DNA from: Bradyrhizobium icense
GTDB taxonomy: Bacteria; Pseudomonadota; Alphaproteobacteria; Rhizobiales; Xanthobacteraceae
Reading direction: 5' to 3'
Assembly (NCBI RefSeq): GCF_001693385.1
Contig: NZ_CP016428.1
Span: forward strand, 5,208,001 to 5,272,000
Length of the DNA: 64,000 bases
Part shown: in pieces, positions 54,057 to 62,592 of the stretch
Layout of the letters: every line of letters starts with the position of its first letter
How positions within the stretch are numbered: the stretch's first letter is position 1
The notes under the pieces: generated by a model
The model's database searches: none
What the model was told of the DNA's origin: nothing
The model's input: only the letters and a program-made list of their open reading frames with translations
Position numbers and translations under genes: made by a program

Positions 54057-55301
54057 ATCGTCTCCTCACCTTCGTCTTCGCATCAATCCGGTTAACCCCG
54101 AGATCTTTCGTGAGAACCGACCCTCATTCATTGTAAGCGCGGATTCGCAGGAGCGTGCTACGCCCCTTATATCTGGACGCATATTTCAGCCGTCTCTCGC
54201 GAGTCTAATATTAGGCTCCTCTGGGCTTGACGCCATTCTCTCTCGAGCTCGATAGCGAGAATTTGCGGCGTTGAAGATTAGTGACCCGTTGCAAATGGCT
54301 ATTGAACCTGCCACACCAGCAACGGTCTCATGCCAGCGGTTGGGCTCGCTCGAGATGAGAGGAACCCAGTCGCAGCAGAGACGGAGCGCAACATGCAAAC
54401 CAATAGGCGATGAACGAGATTCCTTCACATCGTGGGCGGCTGTTCTGGCACGAAGTTAGCTCCGATATCTAATTCTCGCTCGACCTTCGTCTCCTCGGAG
54501 CTCATGACTTCCAAAGGGCGCCTGGCGCCCGGGACCGTCCCCCCTCCCCCACCTCAAGGAGCGCATCATCCGCAAATCGAAGTGGTTGCAGGACTGATCT
54601 GCGAAGGCAAGCACGCGCTGCTTGCAACCCAATTGCGCAACGAACTCGCAAGCGCGCTGATATCAGCAGAACTCGACATTCGCCTGGAGGCGTTGCCAAG
54701 AACAGTGGGACTAGCGACTCGGCCCAGGTGTGCTCAGCGCACTGGCATTGATAATTCGGAGGGCATTACCTGTCTGCGTGTCATCTTTTGGTATACCAGG
54801 CGCGGGCGAGCGAGCATGTCGGACAACCCGGTCACTTATCCTTCGCGCCATGTCTCATCTAGTGTGGTCCGATCTGTTGTGAACGGGATCAAAGAGCGGC
54901 CGCCACTTTGCGATAGATATTGAGGCGGCGGGACCCAAGCTCAGAAAATACTGGGACTATCGTTGTTAGATCAGCATTGGCTGCCGATCGATGCTCGTAT
55001 CGGCTCCGCGCTTTCTTGCAGCCATGACTCAGAATAGCGGCGCACCGAATGTGAGATTCTTCTTCTTCGCCCCGCCAATCCGGCAGCACATCGGCACTGC
55101 GGTGCTCGCAAATTGTTCCGAGATGTTAGTCGATATCGTCTGCGCGGCCTCGAGACGGAGCAAAGCGCGACTGTGTTGCGCAACAGCATCACTTCAACGT
55201 ATACCGCATCCTCGTCGCTGTACGCCGGCGGTCTGTCTTCTTTTGGCCAAACGTCTTAGCCACGTGCGGCCGCCTTAGCGCGAAGTTAATCACGGAGCCG
55301 A
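54057..55301. other. 1.2-kb stretch without recognised gene
   Basis: After a short segment resembling the nodD1 3' flank, both strands show interrupted frames. The longest plus-strand frame (54432-54923) has no motif and no ribosome site, and I do not accept it as a gene. Probably decayed DNA. Confidence 0.4.
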
Positions 55302-55514
55302 ATGTTGCAGCAATACAGTGGTGTCTACGATCCGGAAGACCTCTCGGTCTTGGGAAGGCTTTTTGATGAAGCAGTCGCGGCGTTACCGGTTTCTATGCGA
55401 ACTCCTGAAAATCGAACGGCAATCGCCACGCTTGTTCTGGAACGTGCAGCAGCCGGTGAGGCCAACTTAGCGTCCCTGATGAACTTGATGGGCGCCATCG
55501 CTTCTACCGCCTGA
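55302..55514 (+). CDS. Small conserved-looking protein upstream of nolA
   Basis: 70 residues with GGAG four bases before the ATG. The sequence (SGVYDPEDLSVLGRLFDEAV, then MRTPENRTAIATLVLERAAA) is predicted to be all helical and compositionally normal, and similar small proteins occur in rhizobial genomes by general recollection. It has no signal peptide, Cys or His motif. It ends 99 bases before the nolA promoter and so is transcribed separately. Function unknown. Confidence 0.65.
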   Translation: MLQQYSGVYDPEDLSVLGRLFDEAVAALPVSMRTPENRTAIATLVLERAAAGEANLASLMNLMGAIASTA

Positions 55515-55613
55515 TCAGGCGACTCGCTGAGGACAGCAACCTTGCCGGCGACAGAAGAGACACCTTGCTGGCCCCTGAATCGAAGCAGATTTCACGTAGA
55601 CCATTGAAATAGC

Positions 55614-55644
55614 TTGAATCTCACGCGACGTCAGGTTGTAGGCT
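55614..55644 (+). promoter_or_regulatory. MerR-type nolA promoter (copy B)
   Basis: TTGAAT, 19-base spacer CTCACGCGACGTCAGGTTG, TAGGCT, then the nolA ribosome site GAGG and ATG at 55660. The spacer contains a dyad (AATCTCACG against AACCTGACG). Suggests NolA controls its own gene by DNA twisting like other MerR proteins. Confidence 0.7.
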
Positions 55645-55659
55645 TGAAAATAGAGGACC

Positions 55660-56367
55660 ATGACAAAAGCTACACCACGAAGGCGTCGATGGCGCATTGG
55701 CGAGCTTGCAGAGGCTACCGGGGTAACGGTACGCACTCTGCATCATTATGAGCACACGGGTTTATTAAGTGCGTCGGAGCGCACCGACGGCGGTCACCGC
55801 ATGTACGACCGCGAAGGCCTCAAACGGGTACATCAAATCCGAGCGCTACGTGAACTTGGCTTCTCGCTTCACGAGATACGTAGAGCGATTGAGGGCAGAA
55901 CCTCGCTTACTGACCTATTGCGCAATCATTTGGAGAGGATTGAACTTCAAGTCGCGCGCGCAACCCTGCTGCGAGATCGTTTGCGCAACATGACGACGGA
56001 TGGTGAATTACACGTCAGTGTTGATGAGCTACCTGCCACTCTCGATGCAATGTCGCGGGTTGAGGAAGAACGCCCACAGCCGCTCCCATGCACATGCGTC
56101 ATAGACTCAGATCGAGAGGAGCGGTGGCGGAAGATCCGCGACGAGCTGCGCGATTGTGTGGATCGAGGCGAGCATCCTTGCAGCGAACGGGCAAACGCTG
56201 TGGCGCTAAAAGCGCGCTCGCTGATCACAGAAATCGCAGGAGCTGATTCGACCGTTTCAACGATACTGAAAGTTCTTGCGCGGTTGAGCGCGCCACGCAG
56301 TATGGCTGGCTGGGATCCCTGCCTAATGCAATATCTCGACCTCGCACTTGCCGCCTTGAACGGATGA
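55660..56367 (+). CDS. nolA: NolA, MerR-family nodulation regulator
   Basis: 235 residues, GAGG three bases before the ATG. The MerR DNA-binding domain is RRRWRIGELAEATGVTVRTLHHYEHTGLL, GGHRMYDREGLKRVHQIRALRELGFSLHEIRRAIEG; a coiled-coil linker follows and a C-terminal effector domain with cysteines (PCTC, HPCSER). In B. japonicum three proteins are made from alternative starts; here internal Met codons at LRNMTTDG and LDAMSRVEEE could serve as such. It is a genotype-specific nodulation determinant. Looks intact. Confidence 0.95.
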   Translation: MTKATPRRRRWRIGELAEATGVTVRTLHHYEHTGLLSASERTDGGHRMYDREGLKRVHQIRALRELGFSLHEIRRAIEGRTSLTDLLRNHLERIELQVARATLLRDRLRNMTTDGELHVSVDELPATLDAMSRVEEERPQPLPCTCVIDSDREERWRKIRDELRDCVDRGEHPCSERANAVALKARSLITEIAGADSTVSTILKVLARLSAPRSMAGWDPCLMQYLDLALAALNG

Positions 56368-56583
56368 ACTACGCTGAACCTGCCGCGCCTAATGCGTGCA
56401 CCCCTGCTGTGTTCTCCATCTAGATGAGAATGATTTGCGTTTTTTAGCGCCGGGGGGACGCGCCGGTTGTGGTTTGCGTCAGGTGGTTGAGGACTCGTGT
56501 TGCTCCTCTCTAATTTTTGCAGCGTCGCTCCTTCATCGAGACGTGACTTTGGACAAATTCATGAGACGAGCCCCCGAAGGGGC

Positions 56584-56614
56584 TTGAATCGTACGTAGCG
56601 TCAAGTTGTACGAT
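56584..56614 (+). promoter_or_regulatory. MerR-type promoter-like element, copy C
   Basis: TTGAAT, 19-base spacer CGTACGTAGCGTCAAGTTG, TACGAT. It shares GCTTGAATC and the GCGTCA.GTTGTA core with copies A and B. A 29-codon ORF (56683-56772) with GAGG before its ATG follows; no known gene lies behind it. Confidence 0.5.
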
Positions 56615-56682
56615 CTACCGTAGGTGGCCACGGTCCCTGGCAATACGACCTAGGGACAACTCCGCCTAGCCGCGAGGATCGC

Positions 56683-56772
56683 ATGGACCTGCAGTACGTT
56701 CAGAGTTTCTGGGACGAGAGCTTCGGCATTCGGGGCGCACTGGATGATCATCGTGGCCTTGCCAGTGCTTGA
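56683..56772 (+). CDS. 29-codon ORF after MerR-type element C
   Basis: Encodes MDLQYVQSFWDESFGIRGAL... and ends RGLASA. The ATG is preceded by GAGG. No known family; it may be an N-terminal remnant of a lost NolA target. The remaining part of 56368-57021 holds nothing I can assign. Confidence 0.2.
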   Translation: MDLQYVQSFWDESFGIRGALDDHRGLASA

Positions 56773-57021
56773 TCAGCGCGAGCCGGTCCGGTCCGGATGA
56801 TCGCGGGTGTACTGGATACTGACGCAGCGTTCGTTACGACTAGTCGGGCTTCTCGCAAGAGGCTTTATCCGACAAACCCAAACAAGACGGATCTCTCTAG
56901 CTCTCACTCACGGATACGGCTCGCAAACTTCGCGGATCTCGCTTCGCTGCAAACGGATTCGAATCGACATCATGTCGTTGGCTCGTCGGTTGCTGCTCCA
57001 AAGGTTAAGTAAGGATTACGA

Positions 57022-57525
57022 ATGTCTCAAGCTGTTAGGCTCACGCCCCACGAGACGGTCAGAAGGCTCGAGCACTTCCGCAAGGAGCGGACTGTCAAGG
57101 TGGTCTATACGCCGGATGGGGTGCCGCCGCCGGCATACTTGCAGCTGAAACAGGACGACCAACTAGAGATCAGGGCGGGATGTAGTCACGTCGCCGTTGC
57201 CGGACAGGAACGGGAGCTCGGTCCGAGTTCGGCATGTGACGTCTCAGGCGCCGGTCCTCACAAAGTATGGAATGCAGGCGACGAACCCGCAGACTCCACA
57301 TACGTGACGCCGCCCGCGGGGATGGACATGCGGATCGTTTGCTGTGTTCATCGATTGCAGCGTCATGAGCGCGTCGGACGTGATGGAATGCCGAGATCGC
57401 CAGCGTTCGGCGTGTATCTCACCGCTTATCGCCACGTCTTTCGTATGGCGGGACCGCAATGGTGTTGCGCTCTGCCACGGCAGCTCCGGAGGCAGCGGCC
57501 AGCCGCGGCCGATGCGCTGCCTTGA
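57022..57525 (+). CDS. Cupin-like protein, probably degraded
   Basis: 167 codons. The stretch QLEIRAG, then VAGQERELG, GPHKVWNAGDEPADSTYVTP and the later GRDGMPRSPAFGVYLTAYRHVFRMA follow the order of single-domain cupins (a beta-strand pattern, PHxFWNxGDEPA, then a C-terminal helix region with GMPN.LQLAVLAREYRDE). The usual N-terminal metal motif with HxH is not seen, and the region between the two halves reads out of register (CCVHRLQRHERVG), so the gene seems to be decaying. The C-terminal 20 residues are low complexity. No clear ribosome site. Confidence 0.4.
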   Translation: MSQAVRLTPHETVRRLEHFRKERTVKVVYTPDGVPPPAYLQLKQDDQLEIRAGCSHVAVAGQERELGPSSACDVSGAGPHKVWNAGDEPADSTYVTPPAGMDMRIVCCVHRLQRHERVGRDGMPRSPAFGVYLTAYRHVFRMAGPQWCCALPRQLRRQRPAAADALP

Positions 57526-57625
57526 GGTATCCAAAGCTGGCGTTATCACATAACCAAGCGACGCCCTCGCATGGGCAGGAACGGCAAGGCTGATGGCACA
57601 CTCAAGCGAACATCCGGAGCTCTAA

Positions 57626-58732
57626 GTGTCAATTTCTCGAATCACTTCAGCTGCAAGTGCAGCAATCCTCTCTTGTGCTTTGGCTTCGACCGCGCCCGCT
57701 GCCGACGTTAATATCGCCGTGGTCGGCCCGATGACCGGAAGCACTGCTGCGCTTGGCGTACAGATGCGCGATGGTGCTGCTGCGGCTGTCGATGCGTTAA
57801 ATGCTTCGGGCCTACTTCCCGGTATCAAGGTCATATTGAGCGTCGCCGATGACGCGTGCGATCCCAAGCAGGCCGTCGCAGTTGCCAATCGGCTGACGAT
57901 GGATCAGGTCAAGTTGGTCGTTGGCCACTTTTGTTCGTCTTCCTCTATCCCTGCTTCCGACGTTTACGCCGAAGCGGCACTTATTCAGATTTCACCTGGC
58001 TCAACGAATCCTCAGCTAACAGAGCGTGGTCTCAAGACGGTGTTTCGGATCTGCGGCCGCGACGACCAACAAGGCCTCGTGGCGGCCGAATACATCTTGC
58101 GACATTATCCGAACAAGAAGATTGCTGTCCTTGACGACAAGAGCACCGCCGGCAAGGGCATTGCCGATGTCGTTGAGTCGCGCCTTCAGGAAGCAGGCGA
58201 AAAGGTCATTCGGCAAAGCTATGTGGCCGGCGAAAAGGACTACACGGCCCTGGTCTCAAGATTGAAAAGAGACGGAATCCAGATCGCCTATATCGGCGGC
58301 TATTACGCCGAGATCGGCTTGATTGTGCGTCAGGCCGCAGAAGCAGGCGCAGGTCTCACTGTCATGGCGAACGATCCGTTGATGACCAGCGACTTTTCGG
58401 CGATCGCGGGCGAAGCAGCAAACGGCACACTGTTCACCTTCATGCCCGACTCCACCAAGAATGCTCAAGCGGCGGACGCCGTAGCTAAGCTCAAGTCTTC
58501 CAACGTATCAGCGGGAGGCTACACGCTCTACGCCTATGCCGCCGTCCAGGCATGGGCGGACGCGGTCAAGCGGGCCGGCACCTTCGATGGTCCGCGAGTA
58601 GCAGCTGCGCTTCGTTCGCAGCCAATCCAAACAGTAATCGGGCCGGTCCGGTTCGATACCAAAGGAGACAATGCCGCTCCCGGCTTCGTCGTCTACCGGT
58701 GGCATAACAACATTGTCGAGCCCGTCGAGTAG
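57626..58732 (+). CDS. Branched-chain amino-acid-type ABC transporter binding protein (LivK/PBP1 family)
   Basis: 368 residues from a GTG at 57626 (GGAG seven bases upstream). N-terminal signal ITSAASAAILSCALASTAPAADVN is Sec type with cleavage after APA. The mature protein is a periplasmic type I binding fold: IAVVGPMTGSTAALGVQMRDGAAAAVDALN, ISPGSTNPQLTERG, the DDQQGLVAAEYIL segment and KIAVLDDKSTAGKG. No permease or ATPase genes adjoin, so it is an orphan that uses another transporter, or a sensor component. Ligand probably an amino acid or similar; cannot be told from sequence. Confidence 0.9.
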   Translation: MSISRITSAASAAILSCALASTAPAADVNIAVVGPMTGSTAALGVQMRDGAAAAVDALNASGLLPGIKVILSVADDACDPKQAVAVANRLTMDQVKLVVGHFCSSSSIPASDVYAEAALIQISPGSTNPQLTERGLKTVFRICGRDDQQGLVAAEYILRHYPNKKIAVLDDKSTAGKGIADVVESRLQEAGEKVIRQSYVAGEKDYTALVSRLKRDGIQIAYIGGYYAEIGLIVRQAAEAGAGLTVMANDPLMTSDFSAIAGEAANGTLFTFMPDSTKNAQAADAVAKLKSSNVSAGGYTLYAYAAVQAWADAVKRAGTFDGPRVAAALRSQPIQTVIGPVRFDTKGDNAAPGFVVYRWHNNIVEPVE

Positions 58733-58778
58733 AACTCATCGTTGCGGCCGCACACGAGCCTAGATATTCAGCGAAGCA

Positions 58779-59072
58779 ATGGAAATGATGAAACGTAGTT
58801 CCGGACATGACGTGCTACTCGGGTCGCTTCTCGCGCTCGCGGTACTCGCGTCGCTTCTCGCGGTCGCGGTACTGCTCGCGGGGCTATCCTATGACGCCGA
58901 TGCGCCAACGGAAGAGTTTATGCCCAACGGCACAGCTCGGCCGATGTCGCTGCGTTACTTTTGCTTAGCTCTTTGCCGAACTTCCACTGCGCGATCTGAG
59001 GACGACTCATCCCGGACCAATATTTGGTACCTGGACCAACGCAGAGTGATATTGCCGCCAACTCAGAATTGA
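58779..59072 (+). CDS. Possible small membrane protein with tandem repeat
   Basis: 97 codons, start uncertain (ATG at 58779 or 58785). One membrane segment at about residues 13-36 is built from a duplicated unit (SLLALAVLA, then SLLAVAVLLA) encoded by a tandem DNA repeat at 58824-58880. The remainder is polar without motifs. Ribosome site weak. Could be spurious. The rest of 58733-59354 shows no other gene. Confidence 0.3.
   Translation: MEMMKRSSGHDVLLGSLLALAVLASLLAVAVLLAGLSYDADAPTEEFMPNGTARPMSLRYFCLALCRTSTARSEDDSSRTNIWYLDQRRVILPPTQN
58824..58880 (+). repeat. Two-unit tandem repeat of 27 and 30 bases
   Basis: Each unit begins TCGCTTCTCGCG and contains TCGCGGTACT; the second has three extra bases, which keeps the reading frame. 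It doubles a hydrophobic stretch in the ORF at 58779. Confidence 0.75.
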
Positions 59073-59354
59073 CGGCAATGCCGATCCGCGACCGAGGCGC
59101 CTGATTGCGGCACGACACTTGATCCGCTCAACGATTGTTCTCTCGTCTCCTTCAGGGGTCGTCGTGGAGTGACAGGTTCATCCCACCTTCAAACAATTGG
59201 GCATTTCGACCTGGTGCCCGCAGGGAAACTTGGATGGCCGCCGTCCTCGCTGTCCCAACCAACACTCGAACTTTGTCCTCCGGCCATCTACCGGACCGAC
59301 TGACCGGCATGCTGACAACTGCAAGCGCCCTCGGTGGTTCAACGGGAGAAACCT

Positions 59355-60473
59355 ATGTCCGATGCCAAATTGCAAAATGTGCTCTCTTCTCTTTCGCAGG
59401 CAGCGAAACAGTTAGATGCTCTGCCGTCCGGCCGGCCTTCGCCGGATGCTAATTACGTCAAACTAAACACGAATGAGAACCCATTTCCGCTGCCAACAAT
59501 CGTATGGCAAAGTGCAATTGCGGCGCTTGAGCGGCAGTATCTGTATCCAGAAGATGACAACATTAGCCTGAGGGAAGCAGCCGCCAATGCCTACGGCATC
59601 GCGACCGATCATGTGATTGCCGGCAATGGATCATCTGAGCTTCTCGGGCTCATCTACAGAGCATTTCTTGCCCCGGGCGACAGGGTCGCAATGCTGTCGC
59701 CCGGTTTTTCATTCAATCGCAAACTTGCTATGTTGCAGGGTGCTCAACTGCTTGAAATCAGATGTAACGAACCTCAGTCGTTGCCGATAGAGCAATTGCT
59801 CTCTGGGCCCACAAAAGATGCCAAGTTCATTCTGTTGGCTAATCCGAACAATCCGACCGGAACGTTCATCCCTATCGCCGATATCGAACGCCTCCTGGCA
59901 CAATCGGACCGCCTAGTCGTGTTGGACGAAGCGTATGTCGACTTTGCGCCTGATAATGGCCTGCGGCTCCTCAACAATTATCCGAATCTTCTGCTCTTAA
60001 GAACGCTTTCGAAAAGCTATGCCGCCGCGGGCGTTCGCGTCGGCTTCGGGTTCGGCCATCCGCAGCTTATTGGGAGGCTTCGTAACATCCAGAACGTCTT
60101 CAACATGAATGTGATCGGGCACGCGGTCGGCATCAGCATTCTTGCGCATCGCGCCGTCTACGAAGAGAACCATAGGCACATCAGGCATGAAAGACAGCGG
60201 GTTGCGACCGCACTGTCGCAACTTGGATTTTCTCTAACGCCCTCCCACGCAAACTTCTTGCTCGCGCGTGTGCCTGCGGGACACGACGGTAGATGGTGGC
60301 AGGCCGCTTTGGAAAGGCAAAGAATACTTGTTGCCTTCCTTCCCGATAACGGGCTTGAAAATTACATCCGCGTGAGCATCGGGACAAAAACGCAAATGGA
60401 TGCGTTTCTGGGAGCCGTCAGTGACATTTCTGACAGCTTGAAGCTAGGCAGATCGCCAGTTGAGCACCGCTAG
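59355..60473 (+). CDS. HisC-like pyridoxal-phosphate aminotransferase
   Basis: 372 residues from the ATG at 59355 (GGGAG upstream). Class I/II fold: VKLNTNENPFPLP, YPEDDNISLREAAA, GNGSSELLGLIYRAF, ANPNNPTGTF, VVLDEAYVDFAPDN and LRTLSKSYAAAGVRVGFGF with the PLP lysine, and the final arginine in YIRVSIG. This is the histidinol-phosphate aminotransferase family, but isolated from other his genes; relatives act on aromatic amino acids or phosphonates. A role in symbiosis-related amino acid metabolism is possible. The primary hisC is presumably elsewhere. Confidence 0.9.
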   Translation: MSDAKLQNVLSSLSQAAKQLDALPSGRPSPDANYVKLNTNENPFPLPTIVWQSAIAALERQYLYPEDDNISLREAAANAYGIATDHVIAGNGSSELLGLIYRAFLAPGDRVAMLSPGFSFNRKLAMLQGAQLLEIRCNEPQSLPIEQLLSGPTKDAKFILLANPNNPTGTFIPIADIERLLAQSDRLVVLDEAYVDFAPDNGLRLLNNYPNLLLLRTLSKSYAAAGVRVGFGFGHPQLIGRLRNIQNVFNMNVIGHAVGISILAHRAVYEENHRHIRHERQRVATALSQLGFSLTPSHANFLLARVPAGHDGRWWQAALERQRILVAFLPDNGLENYIRVSIGTKTQMDAFLGAVSDISDSLKLGRSPVEHR

Positions 60474-60771
60474 GGTCTGCTTTTGCGTTACGCAGGCGAA
60501 CGTATTCACGATGAAGATAAGAGCGGTTGCCGCCAATGGCGAAGATCCGTTGTGACTGAGCCGCGACTAGTGACAACGGATCTATCTCCCTGCCAACGGA
60601 TGCTTAGGCGTCGAAGAGGGACGGACAATCGTCTCGTGATCAGAGGTTAAGACAACAGCAGAGGCGAACAAACGGTGTGGTCGCAATGGGACACGTCGGC
60701 GTCTTTGACCCGCTCAGATGCCGAAAACAAGCGAACTTCCTACCCTCACATCTACAATTGGAGATAATCCG

Positions 60772-61806
60772 GTGAAAGACGTCTTTTCTTCCAAACTAAC
60801 GTTCGGCATCTTCGATCACTTAGACGAGGACGGCCGCGACATCGCCCGACAATACGCAGATCGCCTCGTCCTGGCAGAGGCGTACGACCGACTCGGCTTC
60901 TTTGCATATCATGTGGCAGAGCACCACTGTACGCCGCATGGGAGAGGTCCATCGCCCAATTTGTTCTTGTCGAGCGTCGCACAGCGCACACGGCAACTTC
61001 GTATCGGGCCATTGGTGATGCTGCTTAACCTCTATCATCCCCTGCGTGCGTTTGAAGAGATCTGTATGCTCGATCACTTAAGCGGTGGCCGGCTTGAGGT
61101 GGGTATCGGACGCGGCTCTCTTCCGCTTGAATTGGGCTACTACGGCATCAGCGCTGACGCGGCGCCAAGCCGTTATGAAGAAGCAAGCGAAATCCTTATC
61201 AGCGCTATGAAAGGCGGCACACTATCCTATCAAGGCCAACATTTTGAGCTAAACAACGTTCCGTTGACGGTCAAAACCTATCAGCGTCCAATGCCGCCGA
61301 CATGGATTGCCACAAATCGACCCGAGTCCGCAGCTTGGGCCGCTGCCAATGGCGCACATCTCGCGTGCGTAGGCCCTTCCTCAGCTGTACGCAAAGTTAC
61401 TGATGCCTTCCGCGCTCATCGTGAGCCCAACGGCGAGGCTAACGATCAAATGCCATTTCTTGGATTGCTCCGCATGGTCGTGATTGCGCGTTCCGACACA
61501 GATGCCTATTCGCTCGCGGCATCTGCTTACGAACAATGGCTCAAGAGCTTTAAGTTCCTTTACGAGCTCAATGCCATCCCTACACCACCACACCTGCCGC
61601 TGACCTTCGATGCGGCAATCGAGAGCGAATTGTGCGTCGTCGGAACGCCAGCTTCTGTGCGACAAATTCTTTTAAATCAGCTGGAAGAGGCAGGTGCCAA
61701 TTACCTCCTTTGTCAACTCGCATTTGGCAATCTGCCATTAGATGCTTCCCTGTGCACCGCAACCGCAATCCACTCCGAAATCATGGCTGGACTTGGCCGA
61801 CAATGA
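60772..61806 (+). CDS. Luciferase-like (LLM) flavin-dependent monooxygenase
   Basis: 344 residues from a GTG at 60772 preceded by GGAG; an ATG 18 codons earlier lacks a ribosome site. The TIM-barrel motifs are FFAYHVAEHHC, LSSVAQRTRQLRIGPLVMLLNLYHPLRAFEEICMLDHLSGGRLEVGIGRG and, later, WIATNRPESAAWAA. It resembles LuxA-type FMN/FMNH2 monooxygenases rather than the F420 enzyme at 8235. Substrate unknown; follows the aminotransferase by 298 bases. The bases 60474-60771 hold no gene. Confidence 0.88.
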   Translation: MKDVFSSKLTFGIFDHLDEDGRDIARQYADRLVLAEAYDRLGFFAYHVAEHHCTPHGRGPSPNLFLSSVAQRTRQLRIGPLVMLLNLYHPLRAFEEICMLDHLSGGRLEVGIGRGSLPLELGYYGISADAAPSRYEEASEILISAMKGGTLSYQGQHFELNNVPLTVKTYQRPMPPTWIATNRPESAAWAAANGAHLACVGPSSAVRKVTDAFRAHREPNGEANDQMPFLGLLRMVVIARSDTDAYSLAASAYEQWLKSFKFLYELNAIPTPPHLPLTFDAAIESELCVVGTPASVRQILLNQLEEAGANYLLCQLAFGNLPLDASLCTATAIHSEIMAGLGRQ

Positions 61807-62004
61807 TTCGCCTGTCCGGCTTGCTTTAGAGATCAAACGTTGTGGCCGCGCTCCTAGATGCTTGCCGTGCAGTCGGCGAGCAGCATGCGCTCACGATCAG
61901 CAACTCCTGCTTGGTCACCACGACGTCCATGGCTCGACGAGGTACGCTGTTGCCGCAATCCGGCAGCGCACGCTTTTCTAACTACACCTACGGAGGACTG
62001 ACTA

Positions 62005-62424
62005 ATGACGAAAAACCGATTTGCTATGGGCCTTGCTCTTGCATTCATTCTGTTGGCGAGCTTTCCTGGAGCCGCCCGCGCGGAGGAGCCCGCGGGGCTG
62101 AACGGCGGCGCGCCAATCAACCCCGGCGACGTGTTGTCAGGCGAGCTCTACGCGTTGCGCATACGCGATGCCAAGCCCGGCAAAAAGGTCGCCTACCAGA
62201 TCATCACCGCGCCGCGCCGGCTGCCCGAGCCGCACGCGCTGTGCAAGCTAGAGACCGGACCGGTAATGTTTCAGCTCCTCACAACTGGCGAAGCGCACGC
62301 CCGTCAGCTGAAGCCACTAGTCGGCAAGAGGATCTCGGTGAAGGTCGATGAAATCGCCTGTGCTGACGCTGAGCAGATGAGCGAGGCGGTGATCAAGAAG
62401 TGGACTCTGGTGAAACAGCCTTGA
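62005..62424 (+). CDS. Small exported protein of unknown function
   Basis: 139 residues, GGAGG ten bases upstream of the ATG. The N-terminus MTKNRFAMGLALAFILLASFPGAARAEE is a Sec signal peptide with cleavage after ARA, giving a periplasmic protein of about 113 residues. The mature part includes two cysteines (HALCKLETG and EIACADAEQ) that could form a disulfide. I do not recognise the family; the layout resembles conserved hypothetical proteins of Bradyrhizobium. No operon partner is evident. Confidence 0.75.
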   Translation: MTKNRFAMGLALAFILLASFPGAARAEEPAGLNGGAPINPGDVLSGELYALRIRDAKPGKKVAYQIITAPRRLPEPHALCKLETGPVMFQLLTTGEAHARQLKPLVGKRISVKVDEIACADAEQMSEAVIKKWTLVKQP

Positions 62425-62592
62425 TCTGTTAGAGCCTCTACTGACGATGTTGCAGCATATAGCGCAGCAAGTTGCGGAATTCGCCCCCACCACCGCGGCA
62501 GGCAGCTAGTGCAGGGCAAGGATTTCGAATCTAGAAAACGAAGCTTAGGCCATGATGAAACATTTTGCGTTGAAGACCCATATAGGCATCAC

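Noticed and set aside
54432..54923. 163-codon open frame downstream of nodD2
   Set aside because: No ribosome site, no motif and proline-rich out-of-frame composition; not accepted as a gene.
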